DNA of 64,000 bases, taken from contig OX579636.1 in NCBI GenBank assembly GCA_951230915.1, positions 45,883,912 through 45,947,911 on the forward strand, read 5' to 3'. The DNA is from Antitrichia curtipendula (lineage: Eukaryota; Streptophyta; Bryopsida; Hypnales; Leucodontaceae). Positions 1-10,230 of the stretch are shown one piece after another; the first letter of the stretch is position 1; every line of letters starts with the position of its first letter. The position numbers were made by a program, and so were the translations under genes. Under the pieces are notes generated by a model. The model did no database searches. It saw only the letters and a list, made by a program, of their open reading frames with translations, and was not told the DNA's origin.

Positions 1-362
1 GATTCTATAAGTACCCGCAAACTAAAACTCCTCGTAACCCTCATCTCATTAATCAAAATAGAATGATTCAAAGCTTTCCACGTAAAAATAAATCTGGAAA
101 ACTAATTTCGAATTTTAATTTTTTTTAAAGTAATTTTTTGAAAATATTTTTGAATTGTCCAAGCACTTCGCAGTTCAAAGAATATTACATATCATACAAT
201 AACTTTCAAACCATGTAGTCAAAAGCTATGAGCCTTAAAGCTACTTTTTGGGCACATATTGTGCAAAAATTTTAAACTAAAAGATTTTAAAAATCTATTT
301 GTGGTGAGTTGCCTAAAATTGCTATGTTGCCAAAAAGTGCACTTTGGTCCTTCAGAGGTTAA
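1..362 (-). mobile_element. R-family TTAA-flanked element, truncated by window edge (copy R1)
   Basis: This is the end of a dispersed repeat found more than ten times in the window. It closes with a CACTTTGGTCC-type terminus followed by TTAA at 359-362. The body carries family landmarks: a sequence resembling CTCCTCATAACTTTTGGCTC near the start, a GAATGATTCAAAGCTTTCCA stretch, and GCTATGTTGCCAAAAA near the end. These match, in reverse orientation, the complete copies at 41582-42539 and 42835-43779. No coding capacity is seen. The other end lies outside the window. Confidence 0.75.
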
Positions 363-769
363 TCCTTAATTTTCCATGGCCTAATTTCCATCAAAAAACA
401 CTCAACGCTTCCATTTTTAATGGCAAAGAGCAAGGAGCAACACTACAACAAAACCAGTGTTTTATGACTGCAAAATATAACTGCAATGAGTCATAAAATC
501 GAAAAATATGATTGGCCGCAGAAATCACTGTAGATGACTGCAACATGACTGACATGAGTCATTACTGACGAGTCGCTTCGGGCATCAGTCATATTGGCAG
601 TCATATTTTTTGGGGGGTATAATTATCCATAATTAGCCGTATTTTTTGCCAACAAGGCATATACTTTGACTATCTTTGAGGGCTTGACTTTTTTTTGAAT
701 TGCCCAAGCAAACAAAAATAAATCCTACGTGGCATGTGACTCCATGTAGTTATTTTTTTGGCTGACGTG

Positions 770-985
770 GCATATGACTGCGGTTAGTCATATTTTGGCT
801 GACGTGGAATATGACTGCGGTTAGTCATATTTTGGGTAATGTAGCATATGACTTTGTACAGTCATATTTTTCGTAGATGTAGAATATGACTCTTGTTAGT
901 CATATTTTTGAATGATGTGGAATATGACTCTTGTGAGTCATATTTTACTAATGTGAAATATGACTCTTATGAGTCATCTTTTGGT
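770..985. repeat. Subterminal palindromic repeat array of CACTA-1
   Basis: About five units of roughly 55 bp each contain AATATGACT, a short variable loop, then AGTCATATTTT, so each unit can fold into a small hairpin. Related half-units (TGACTGCA, AGTCATATTTTT) also lie at 470-610, 1000-1065 and 2270-2400, near both termini. Subterminal repeats of this sort are the known binding sites of the TNPA-type protein in En/Spm elements; that role is inferred here. Confidence 0.75.
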
Positions 986-1439
986 TGATGTGATAGTTCA
1001 TATGGATGTCATTGGTAGTTTATGACTAATTGCAGTCATATTTTAAAAAATACAAAGTCATATTTTGGAAAAGACTTTATGTAGTTAAAAATTAATATAT
1101 ATGATTTTAGAGATATACAAGAGATAATCATATTGGAAAGGGAGAATGTAAGAAGGAAAGCAACTCTTTTCATTGACATTTATTAGTCACCAGTACAAAA
1201 CATATATACCACAATGAATCATTTCACAAAATCCAATAAGCCTATATCTCTTACAATAATGTGAAGATGGCTTTATTGGGTTGCAAGTAGCCTCCAATGA
1301 TTTTGTTTCAACTTTTGGTGCCTGCATAAACAATTAAAGAAATGGGAGGTTAATTTTTAGTGAATAAACAACAAAGCTCAACCTTCAAAGGCACAAAATA
1401 TGTAGCTCAAGTTAAAGGTAGGAAAAATAAGAATGGTGA

Positions 1440-1990
1440 TGGAGAAAACAAGAAGAAAAATAAACAAGTACTAAGAGAAAACAACAAGCAAGAGTTAAAA
1501 TGCAACAAAAAACAAGAAACAACAACTAAGACACAATAAGAAATAAGAAGCAACAACTAGGACACAACAAGAAATAAAAAGCAACAACTAAGACACAACA
1601 AGAAACAAGAGTTAAGATGCAACAAAAAGAAACAAGAAGCAACAACTAAGACACAACAAGAAACAAGAGTTAAGATGCAACAAAAAAAAACAAGAAGCAA
1701 CAACTAAGACACAACAAGAAACAAGAGTTAAGATGCAACAAAAAGAAATAAGAAGCAAGAATTGAAAAGTAACAAGAAGGAACAAAAAACAAGAACTAAA
1801 ATGAAGAAAGAGTTAAAATGTTAGAGAAAGAAAGAGTTTAGATGCAACAACAAGAAATAAGAAGCATGATTAGAACTAAGAAGCAACAAGAAAGAAGAGT
1901 TAAGATGCAACAAAAGACAACAAATAAGAAGCAAAAAATAAAAAGCAATAACAAGTATGAACTAAGAGACAATAAAAGACAAGGAAGAGG
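1440..1990. repeat. Purine-rich tandem repeat inside CACTA-1, 58-bp core unit
   Basis: A strand made almost only of A, G and C is built from words such as AACAAGAAACAAGAG and TTAAGATGCAACAAAAA. Consecutive GATGCAACAAAAA words at 1616, 1674 and 1732 give an exact 58-bp period for the best conserved part, with degenerate units on both sides. It has no coding potential. Confidence 0.8.
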
Positions 1991-3272
1991 GGCCCAAAGA
2001 AGTGGCAGCTAGGGGTTCAAAATCCTAAAAAGGTGGTGACTAGGTTTTTAAATCCTAAAAAATAGGTGAATAGGATTTCAAAATCTTAAACAATGGCTTG
2101 TCCAATTTTTTTTGAATTGCCCGTATTTTTCTTGGGTTGCCCAAAACAAAAAAAACGACACTACCATAGAAATATGACTGACAATATGACTTAGCGTTCC
2201 CCAAACATGTTCTCTACGTTCCCTATGAAGTACTTTGATGTTTCTAATGGTCGTATAGTGTATACTTGTGAAGTAGAAGGCCCAAAAATGACTGACAGTC
2301 ATATTTTGCAGTCATATTTTTCTTCAAGGTGTTGGCCTTCAAGAATATGACTGCAACTAGTCGTCAGTCATCCTCAATCATATTTTTGCAGTCATAAAAT
2401 ACCCGTTTTCTTGTAGTGCAAAAAAAAGTTTTAATGTTCTTTTTACATATCTAACTATAGGATCTTGTACTAGACTAGTATAAGAATGCGGAAGAAATTT
2501 TACAAACTTTCATTGTGTATTTGCAAGATATTTGTATTTAAAGTGAAGGAAATAAGTTTTTTTTATACCTTGTTCATCTACATTTTTTGGCTTTGAACCT
2601 TCATAACTTATAATTTTTGCTCTATTGATTTTGAATTTCTAATTTTATATGATAAAAATTTTAATTGAGAATCTAAAAATTATATATAAAAAACACACTT
2701 AGTTTTCACTCATTAAAAAATTGTTAAGTAGAAGTAGGTTCAAGATTGAAGGAAAAGCTAAATTGTTAATAGCTCTAAGATGGAATTGAAATACACTAAT
2801 CTCAATGGTGAGACTGTTCTAGCAAGAGATCTTAACCTTATAAATTTATTTATTTTTAATTGTAAAAATTGAGGTCAAAAATGAATCCTACAAGTTATTT
2901 TTTCATGAAGATGCTTTAATTGCTCAAGAAACAAGATTGTCCATAACTTTTACATAACAAATCCAAATGAAATGAATCAAAGCTTTCCATATACATAAAA
3001 ATATAATCTATACAAAATAAAAGATCGATATTTTACTTTAAGTTTTCTTGAAGGTTTTTTTTTGCCCGTTGAACTAAAAAAAAGACTTTTTGTGCCATAA
3101 CTTTTGCTCCCGGGCTCCAATTGAAATAAAAATTATATTGTCGAGAAGCTAATATGTTTTTCTATCTTACAAAAAAAATTCAGAAAATCACAACAAATAT
3201 TGAGACCATAGGAGCTTGCCCAAAATCCATTGTGTCCCCTGAGGGAACAATGCATAGGACTGTAGGGGTTCA

Positions 3273-4358
3273 TTATTGATTGGTTGTTTTCTAAGTGCCA
3301 AAATTATAATATTCAAAGCTAGCATTTGGGGAGAAGAGCAACAACACCAAATGTGCTTAAGTAAGGGTTTAGTTTGATTCCTATTATTAAACACTAGAAG
3401 ATGTTGTTTGATCTTATATTCTTATTGGTGGACAGTTGAAAAAGGATTCTAAAATAGGTATTAGTCTTGTAATATATTTTTTGGACTTTCTATGAAGAAA
3501 TTAAGAATTTTTCAAGAATTCAAAATACTAAAATTGACCCGGTCTAACCTCATGTATGGAGGCTCTATAGTTCTTATAGGCTCTATAAGAATCTAGATGA
3601 TTGGGATGGTTTTGCATCTTTGAATTATTGTCATGGTTAGTTGGTAACTAATATGGCAACATTTGGATGCATAGATCTGACTATTGAGAGATCCTTTTGG
3701 ATACAAAAGTGGTCAAATCTTATCGTCATGTATGAGTTTTTAATGCAATTTCAAAGCAGAAAGTTGTAGAAAATCACTCAAAAAAACAAGTAGACAACCC
3801 CATTTTCATTCAAAGATTTGTGGTCATAGAAAAACTGCAGGCAAGTCATGCTTACTTAGAACACTTGCCAACAAGTCCAACCAAGTGCACAGTAGATGAG
3901 TTGATGTTGAGAACCGAGGGGTTGCTAAAGGAAATGCGATCAGATATGGTTTCAACATTCTTTAATTACCGTAAGTGGTGTGAAGGGAACCCATAATGAA
4001 CAGCAAACAGCAAAATTTCTAAAATACCAAATGTTTCAATAAACAAAGTGTGCATCTTTACTTCATCAATACCAGAAACCACACACAATTATTTACAGGG
4101 TTCAGCTAGACTACTCTAGGCATTTTCAGAGTTTGCCGAGGATTTTTGGTAGGTTTGGAAGATTACTGTCGATCAGTGACAAATATGTTACATTCAAAAA
4201 TGATCTGCGACAGGCATGCATGATCTGGAATTACGGAAGAATACTCTATTTACAATGCCAATCCAATCGACTTCTGTTGCAGAATTTGAAGAGTCCTAAT
4301 AAGAAACTACTTGTCTGATAAGTTATACCCGAAGGAGAAATACTTCTTTGAGTCATTG
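3273..4358. other. Intergenic, no feature recognised
   Basis: This stretch is AT-rich up to about 4000 and then of more balanced composition as it runs into the 3' flank of the HMA gene. I see no conserved reading frame or terminal-repeat element. The 3' untranslated region of the HMA gene presumably lies in the upper part, but no clear polyadenylation signal can be assigned. Confidence 0.4.
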
Positions 4359-5611
4359 TCATCTGTAGCGAAGATGCCAGAATTCAGACTCCGGCTTGTC
4401 TAGGCGAGCACGGTTCAGCACATACGAAGGGTTCACATTCCCAAACACCACCACTTTCTTCGTGGTTTGATCCATTGTTATGCTCTCCACACCTAAAGCA
4501 CTCAAACATGCAAACTTGGCATTCTCTTAGAAAACATGCCAATTAGTACTCTGAAACATTTCATGTAAACACGTTTGTCACACTCTGAACAAGTCAATTG
4601 GCACTAAAAAGTTTTAGTACCCAAAGCTCTACAATCTACAACTGGTACAGATCTGGGGTCACCATTATAACAAATAGCTGTATGTACGTACATACCAATA
4701 TGAAGAAAAGTTTCAAGGGAGAGAGCAATCATACCTTGCAGATACTCCAAATGCTTTCTCACTTTTTGTTCGCATTTGTCACAGCAAAGTGGCACATACA
4801 ACTCCACTTCCTGAAATTGACCGAGTGACCAAGAGCCCAAACCAGGCATGTCAGGGCCGGATGTCAGGATAATCAATGGGAGCATAACTACATGTGAATA
4901 ATTATATTTTCAAATTTGCTTGTTGAAAAATTTCTACGTACCTGTGGTCGTGAACCGTAATGGTCACCAAGGTCGTAGCCATCCTGGAGATGGAGAAAAT
5001 TGCCATGCCCGTAATTCTGCCCGCCGTGATAATCGCGACGATCGATGCGGTAGCCGCCCTGGTGTCCTCCGTGACGGTAGCCGTCGTCCATCCACTGCGG
5101 GGGACTGACTCTGCGAATCACCTGCAAAATTTACACCAGCAAGTGTTCTTCAGCAATCACTCAGGAAACCGCATATGAGAACCCCGAAATTTCCATAAAC
5201 AATGAGGTTTCAAACCCGTACCCTCACAATTACATCAGCAAGAATTCCCTTCTTCTAGATCCTTAACTTGAAACGGAAGCAACTTTTTACTATTGACACC
5301 CAATTCACCAAGAAGTGCAAGCTTGAAACTAAGGTACAGAATAGAAGAAAACGAGTAAAGTCACGTACTTCCTCCGGTTGCAGAACGCCGAAATGGCCAT
5401 CAGTATACCCACCCCCCTGGCGGTATTCTCGCTGATAATTCTGAAGGTATGGCTCAGAATTATAACGTCTTACCCCGCCATGTCGATACATCCCCGGTGC
5501 CGCATCGTAGTAAGGCTGCTGTCGATAATTCTCTCGCTCGTAATAATTCCGGTATCCCACACCCATAGAATTGTAACCTCCACCCTGATTATAGAAATCA
5601 TAGAACGCCAT
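4359..5611 (-). CDS. HMA (heavy-metal-associated) domain protein, four exons, 210 aa
   Basis: Exons are 5611-5369, 5121-4942, 4810-4735 and 4492-4359, with GT-AG introns of 247, 131 and 242 bp and phases 0, 0 and 1 that join without a frame break; the stop is TGA at 4359-4361. Residues 1-141 are a low-complexity Tyr/Gly/Arg/His region with many YY, GGGY and RRD words. The HMA fold starts at about residue 142: EVELYVPL, then C-C-D-K-C with the CxxC metal ligands at Cys151 and Cys154, then a KVRKHLEYL helix, a VESITMDQTTKKVVVFG beta hairpin and a closing AR...FW. HMA proteins of this plant class (HIPP/HPP and copper-chaperone-like) bind Cu, Zn or Cd in the cytosol or at membranes, or act as interaction modules. 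No C-terminal isoprenylation CaaX box is seen, as the protein ends HLRYR, so it is not a classical HIPP. The start ATG has A at -3 and G at +4. The metal bound and the partner are unknown. The exon model is a manual prediction, but the phase agreement and domain continuity make it strong. Confidence 0.85.
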
Positions 5612-5688
5612 AATTGCAACTACTGATCGATCCGGACCACTACCTTATTGATGCATCAGATACAAAACTGAAATGTACCACAACTGCA

Positions 5689-5696
5689 ATATATAA
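5689..5696 (-). promoter_or_regulatory. Candidate TATA box of the HMA gene
   Basis: A TATATATT-like motif on the minus strand lies about 78 bp upstream of the HMA start codon. That leaves room for a start site near 5660 and a roughly 50-nt leader. The placement is plausible but rests on the motif alone. Confidence 0.35.
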
Positions 5697-6965
5697 GATC
5701 GCGATCGGTAACGGACTGATACAAGTGAATGCGATCAGATCGACGCCTTTTAAGGTGAGCTAGCACAGGACATAGTATAATATTGTATAACTCTAGTTAA
5801 TGGTCCTCCCCATGCTGGAAAGGCAATATGCTTTTGCTAGATACCTGGAAGGAACTTACCAATTAATTCAAGGATTGGAGTTGCTTGAGAAGCCATATAA
5901 GACAATGTTCTTCGGCACTGTAGGCCCTTTCAAGGATGCAAAACGGACCGCACTGGTAACTTCAACAATGTTATGTCATCGTTCCGTTCTAGAGACTACT
6001 GTGCACTGTCTGTAGTAAGTTACTGACTGGCAGCCTAGTAGCTAGAGTGCTAGAGTAGCTGACTCTGTGCCCTTTGTGAAGAGGACGTTCGAGAAACTGG
6101 ATAAAATAATCGGTTGGATTGGCAATTTGCCACCATTTTCAGAAAGGAAGGGGGGGGGGAGAACGAGGACGGACAACTGTTTGACGGAGTGACGTGGAGG
6201 TGTGGGTTCCGAAATGGTTACCGATTTTTTTCTGACTAATGAATGTTGCAGATTGCATGCGGCTGGCGGAGGGCCCAATTTTCTTTGTTACCGGCACCAA
6301 CTGACTGAAGGTAGTTGCGAGGAGAGTATGGAGCATGCTGGGTGTTGTGACTTCTGTCAGGGAGGTGCATTTGGGAGGTGCTGTCTCCGCAATCGGGACG
6401 CGCTTTCCTGTGTACTCGGAGCGTGTGCACAGACAGTCTACAGTTACGGTTCCCCAAGACTTCTACGGAAAGAATACTAAAGAAGATTCGACTTTGATTC
6501 ACAGAATCTTCTTTTGCATTCATGGCAGATTACCACGCCACAAGGCCATGCTTAAAGAAAATGGAGTCTTCGAATACTTTTTTGTAGAGTAGCTTCACTC
6601 ATGAGTGCATAACTTAAAATTGTTTACCAATGCAGTAGGGTGCCCTCTTGCATCTTTGAAAAGGCCGGACCTCTCCAGTGAACAAAATTGTCTTTTATGG
6701 CTCTTCAGCCAACCGCAACCCTTGAATTAATTAGTAAGTCCTTTCTAGATGTCTAGCAAAGAATGATACCTTCCAAGCATGAGGAAGACTAGTGAGGCTA
6801 GTTATACAATTGCTTGGTTATGTGTGGAAATGAAAAATATTAGTAAAAAGAGTTGTTTGCTATGTCACCAATTCAAAGAAAGAAAGAACTCCAGCAATCC
6901 TTTTAAGTTGGCGTGAATTAAGGGTGTATTCATAGTCACCAACTCCTTGCTCCCACTTAGAAGTA
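5697..6965. other. HMA gene upstream region, no gene recognised
   Basis: GC is moderate, in contrast with the AT-rich DNA that follows. Several short open frames exist, including a Cys-rich one at 6202-6480, but none resembles a known family and they overlap on both strands. It includes a G-run at 6150-6160 and a short hairpin around 6480-6513 (AAGAAGATTC / GAATCTTCTT). Confidence 0.4.
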
Positions 6966-7833
6966 CAGTACCCTTGCATAATGATACGGAAATCCACTTT
7001 TTGCCATTCAAAAGAACTTTACATACTATAAAATTTTATTGATATTTTTTTTTTGCATAAATAATATTAAATTCTTGCACAATTCCAATGAAGCATACCA
7101 AATTTGGATTTCAGAAAAGTAAAACTCTATTTTTGGTGAATTTTTTCTTTTAAAATTCATGATTTTACATGATAATTGATTGAAAAACATTGGTGAAGAA
7201 TTTTTTTAATGTGATTGCATAGATATGTAGGAACTTCTATATGTATATCTTTCATATAAAAAAACACCCTATTAAGTAACAAAAATATGATCTATAAAGA
7301 GCTTAATGTAAGATTTTATATGAGTAAATTTTATAAAATAAATATCTCCATAATTTAACTAGATTTGGGCAGATTAATTGTATCATCATGCTTAAATGTA
7401 CACAAATAGATGTGTGTGCAAATAAAATAGCAAAATCTAGTTAAACTATGGAGATATTTATTTTACAAAATTTACTCATATAAAATCTTACATTAAGCTC
7501 TTTATAGATCATATTTTTGTTACTTAATAGGGTGTTTTTTTATATAAAAGATGTGCGTATAGAAGTTTCCTACATATCTATGCAATCAAATTAAAAAAAT
7601 TCTTCACCAATGTTTTTCAATCAATTATCATGTAAAATCATTAATTTAAAAGAAAAAATTCACCAAAAATAGAGTTTTGCTTTTCTGAAATCCAAATTTG
7701 GTATGCTTCATTGAAATTGCACAAGAATTTAATATTATTTATGCAAAAAGAAAAATACCAATAAAATTTTATAGTATGCAAAGTTCTTTTGAATGGCAAA
7801 AGTGGATTTCCGTATCATTATGCAAGGGTACTG
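6966..7833. mobile_element. Foldback MITE with CAGT ends and TA target duplication, 868 bp
   Basis: Two arms of equal length (6963-7366 and 7433-7836, about 404 nt each including the flanking GTA/TAC) are reverse complements with only scattered mismatches and small indels, around a 66-bp loop. The outer ends read CAGTACCCTTGCATAATG and its complement, bordered by TA on both sides (6964-6965, 7834-7835). CAGT termini and a TA duplication are typical of the Tc1/mariner superfamily (pogo and mariner groups). No transposase is encoded. An RNA from this locus would form a ~400-bp duplex. Confidence 0.88.
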
Positions 7834-8895
7834 TACAAAAAATTGTAGAAGTTACACTAACACAGCATACCTTAGTGAAAAGAGAGACTCTATATTAGGA
7901 TATTTTCACAATGCTTTGTAGACTCATATAAATTATAAGGTTTTAAACTTTCGTAGTCTGAAATTAAGAAAAGGTGTGCAAATAAAATGTAATGTAAGTA
8001 CTTGTGATTGCAAAATAAGAGTGTGTTTAGTATAGAACATGATTGATGAAGTACTTGACTCACTTATAATTATACGTAAATGCCTTACCAGTGACGCCTC
8101 GGGGAGTTCATTTAGAGTATCCATTAGAAACCACGTGCAAACAAAAATTTTGACCCCCTATATATTTTTTGAATTAAAATTTAAAAAAAAAATATGAATA
8201 GATTTTCCTACTTTGAAAGTTTATGTTTTGAATTATTGATATTTTTATTTGTTAATAGTAATTAGTTACAGATTTTTGAAGTAAAAAGACACATTGTAGA
8301 ACTAAAAAATAACTTTCACATCCCTATATCATATAAGAAAAATTTGTCTAAAAACTGAACAAAAAATTCCTAAAAACAACTCTCTATTGAAAGCTCATTT
8401 TGAATTGAATATTGATTCAATGATCATCTAAATGTGTTTTCTATAATTATTTGAGTTGAAAAACATGCAATTTTAGTTCATTTTCAACCTCTTCTAGAAA
8501 TCATTTCATATTTTATTTGAGTTGGAAGTTTTGGCAATAGAAATCTATAGTCATTATTAAACAATGCTCAAAATTTTAGGTTGAAATTATAGTTTATTAG
8601 AAACCACTTGTTTGCACATGGTTTGTTGTAGTAGAATTAAGTGCCCCCCTCAACCCACCCACCCCCACCTACCCCGAAATTGACGCATCAAAAGTTGACC
8701 CAAGCAAAACATTATGCCCAAAATTTAGAAAATTAGGATCACTTCATCTCACCAAAAAACCCATCAAGGCTCCATAGTACCATTCATATGACTTTGGATT
8801 ATGCATTGGATGAGATTTTCAGATTATCTCAATTTATAATAACTTTTTAAATTGTAAGTTTACAAAAGTTTCAATTTAAGGACTACTTCATCTTT
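7834..8895. other. AT-rich intergenic DNA, no feature recognised
   Basis: No conserved reading frame or bounded element is recognised. A C-rich patch lies at about 8645-8680 (CCCCCCTC, CCACCCCCACC). The stretch 8695-8890 has phrases resembling the interior of R elements but no clear terminus. Confidence 0.35.
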
Positions 8896-9850
8896 TTAAC
8901 CCCTAAAGGACCAAGGCCATTTTTCTGTCAAAAAACACTCAAAACTGCCATTTCTGTTGCGTTCACCCAAGAAAACAAAACAAAAAAAATTTGCAGAATC
9001 TAACTATATAATCGTGTACTTTGCTTGTTTGAGATCATGTAATAAAAAATTCATAAATCTTGACCTTACATATTGGAAGATATTAACATTCCAAGTTGAA
9101 AAGAAAGTTTTTTGAACATAGGCATGCAATTTCAAATGACTTTGATTGCCATTTGTAAAAAAAATTGCATTGCAAATTTAATTTAAAATTTAAAATTAAT
9201 TTCAACTAAATTTTAAAAAATTTGAAGAATTGAGTACTAGGAAGTCTAAGAAAAAATTTCAAAAAACACACACTTGATTATCATTCTTTAAAAAATTATT
9301 AAATAGAAGTAAGTCCAAATTGAAAAAAAAACTAAATCGTTAATAGATCTAAAATGGGATTGAAACACAGTAATCCCAAGAAAGAGATTGTTCTAGCAAG
9401 CAAACTTAACCTTGTCAAAATAAATTTTGAATTTTTTTGAAAATTGCATTAAAAGATGAATCCTATGAGTTATTTTTCAAGAAGATGCTTATACTGGTAA
9501 TATTGCCCCCAAAACAAGATTACCCATAATTTTCACTTTACTAATCCATATGGAATGAATCAAAGCTTCACATATATACAATAATAAGATCTACAAGAAG
9601 AAAAAATAAACTAATTGTTTAAAGTTTTTGTGGACTTCTTTTTCTACCCAACAAAGTGAAAATTATGTTTTAGATGGCATGACTTTTGCTTCCGGGCACC
9701 AATTGAAATAAAAATTATACTCCCACAAAACTAATAAATTTTTCTATCTTATAAGGAAGTCTTAAAAAAATCACCAAAAACTGAGGTCATAGGAACCTAC
9801 CCAAATTCCTAAGAGTCCTTGGAGAGGACTCAGAATCCTTTAGGAATTAA
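8896..9850 (+). mobile_element. R-family TTAA-flanked element (copy R3), about 955 bp
   Basis: It starts TTAA-CCCCTAAAGGACCAA at 8896 and ends ATCCTTTAGGAATTAA at 9850. The interior shares blocks with R2 and R8: CAAAAAACACTCAAAACTGC, ATCGTGTACTTTGC, GAATGAATCAAAGCTTCA and GGAACCTACCCAAATTCC. It is non-coding. TTAA at both edges is consistent with a TTAA target duplication. Confidence 0.8.
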
Positions 9851-10069
9851 AACTATGTTTTGTTTTTTGTTTTATTAAAGTTAAAAAACAAACATAAATT
9901 CATTATTTTCTAAAGTTGCAACTTGTAACTTTTAATAAGAGACTAAAAATTTTAATCACATGAGGTTCATATGAAAGTTGCATATACTTAGAGTACTATG
10001 CTGTAAAAGTCATATGTAGACAAAATTATAATCTCTGAGAAGAAATTAAAAATTAAAAAAATTCTATTT

Positions 10070-10230
10070 TTTGTGATTTTTTCTATTGCCCCTCGAACCA
10101 TATTTTTGGAGGCCATAACCTTTTCTCCCAGATGCCAATTTAAATAAAAATCATAATCTCAAAAAGTTAATATGATTTTCTAGATCCGAAATCCCAAAAA
10201 TCCTCTATAAGGACTTTGAAACTTTAGGAG
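10070..10230 (+). mobile_element. R-family fragment, 3' part only (copy R4)
   Basis: The fragment matches the distal third of R3: TGCCCCTCGAACC, GCCATAACCTTTTCTCCCAG, AATTTAAATAAAAATCATAATC and an ending GAAACTTTAGGAGTTAA. The proximal part is missing, so it is a truncated copy. Confidence 0.6.

Larger units (their letters stand above)
441..2418. mobile_element. CACTA-1: non-autonomous CACTA (En/Spm) element, 1978 bp
   Basis: The left end reads CACTACAACAAAAC and the right end, reverse-complemented, reads CACTACAAGAAAAC. The similarity continues through a TTTTATGACTGCAAAA block, with about four mismatches in the first 35 positions. A 3-bp target duplication, CAA, flanks it (438-440 and 2419-2421), which is the CACTA hallmark. 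The inside holds a palindromic subterminal array and a purine-rich tandem array but no long reading frame, so it would depend on a transposase supplied elsewhere. Its TIR differs from that of the large element at 47975-61598 (CACTACAA versus CACTATAA), so the two need not share a transposase. Confidence 0.9.
359..3272 (+). mobile_element. R-family element split by CACTA-1 (copy R2)
   Basis: The left part (359-440) aligns with the start of the copy at 8896-9850, sharing the TTAA start and a CAAAAAACACTCAA block. The right part (2422-3272) continues with the same family's ATAGGATCTTGTACTAGAC block and ends in GTAGGGGTTCA, where the final TTAA has decayed to TTCA. The CACTA element at 441-2418 interrupts it. 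The starting TTAA at 359-362 is shared with R1, so two elements abut on a single TTAA. It is non-coding. Confidence 0.7.

Noticed and set aside
6202..6523. Cys-rich plus-strand frame and overlapping minus-strand frame
   Set aside because: The Cys spacing matches no secreted Cys-rich family I recognise, no signal peptide is seen, and equally long frames exist on both strands.
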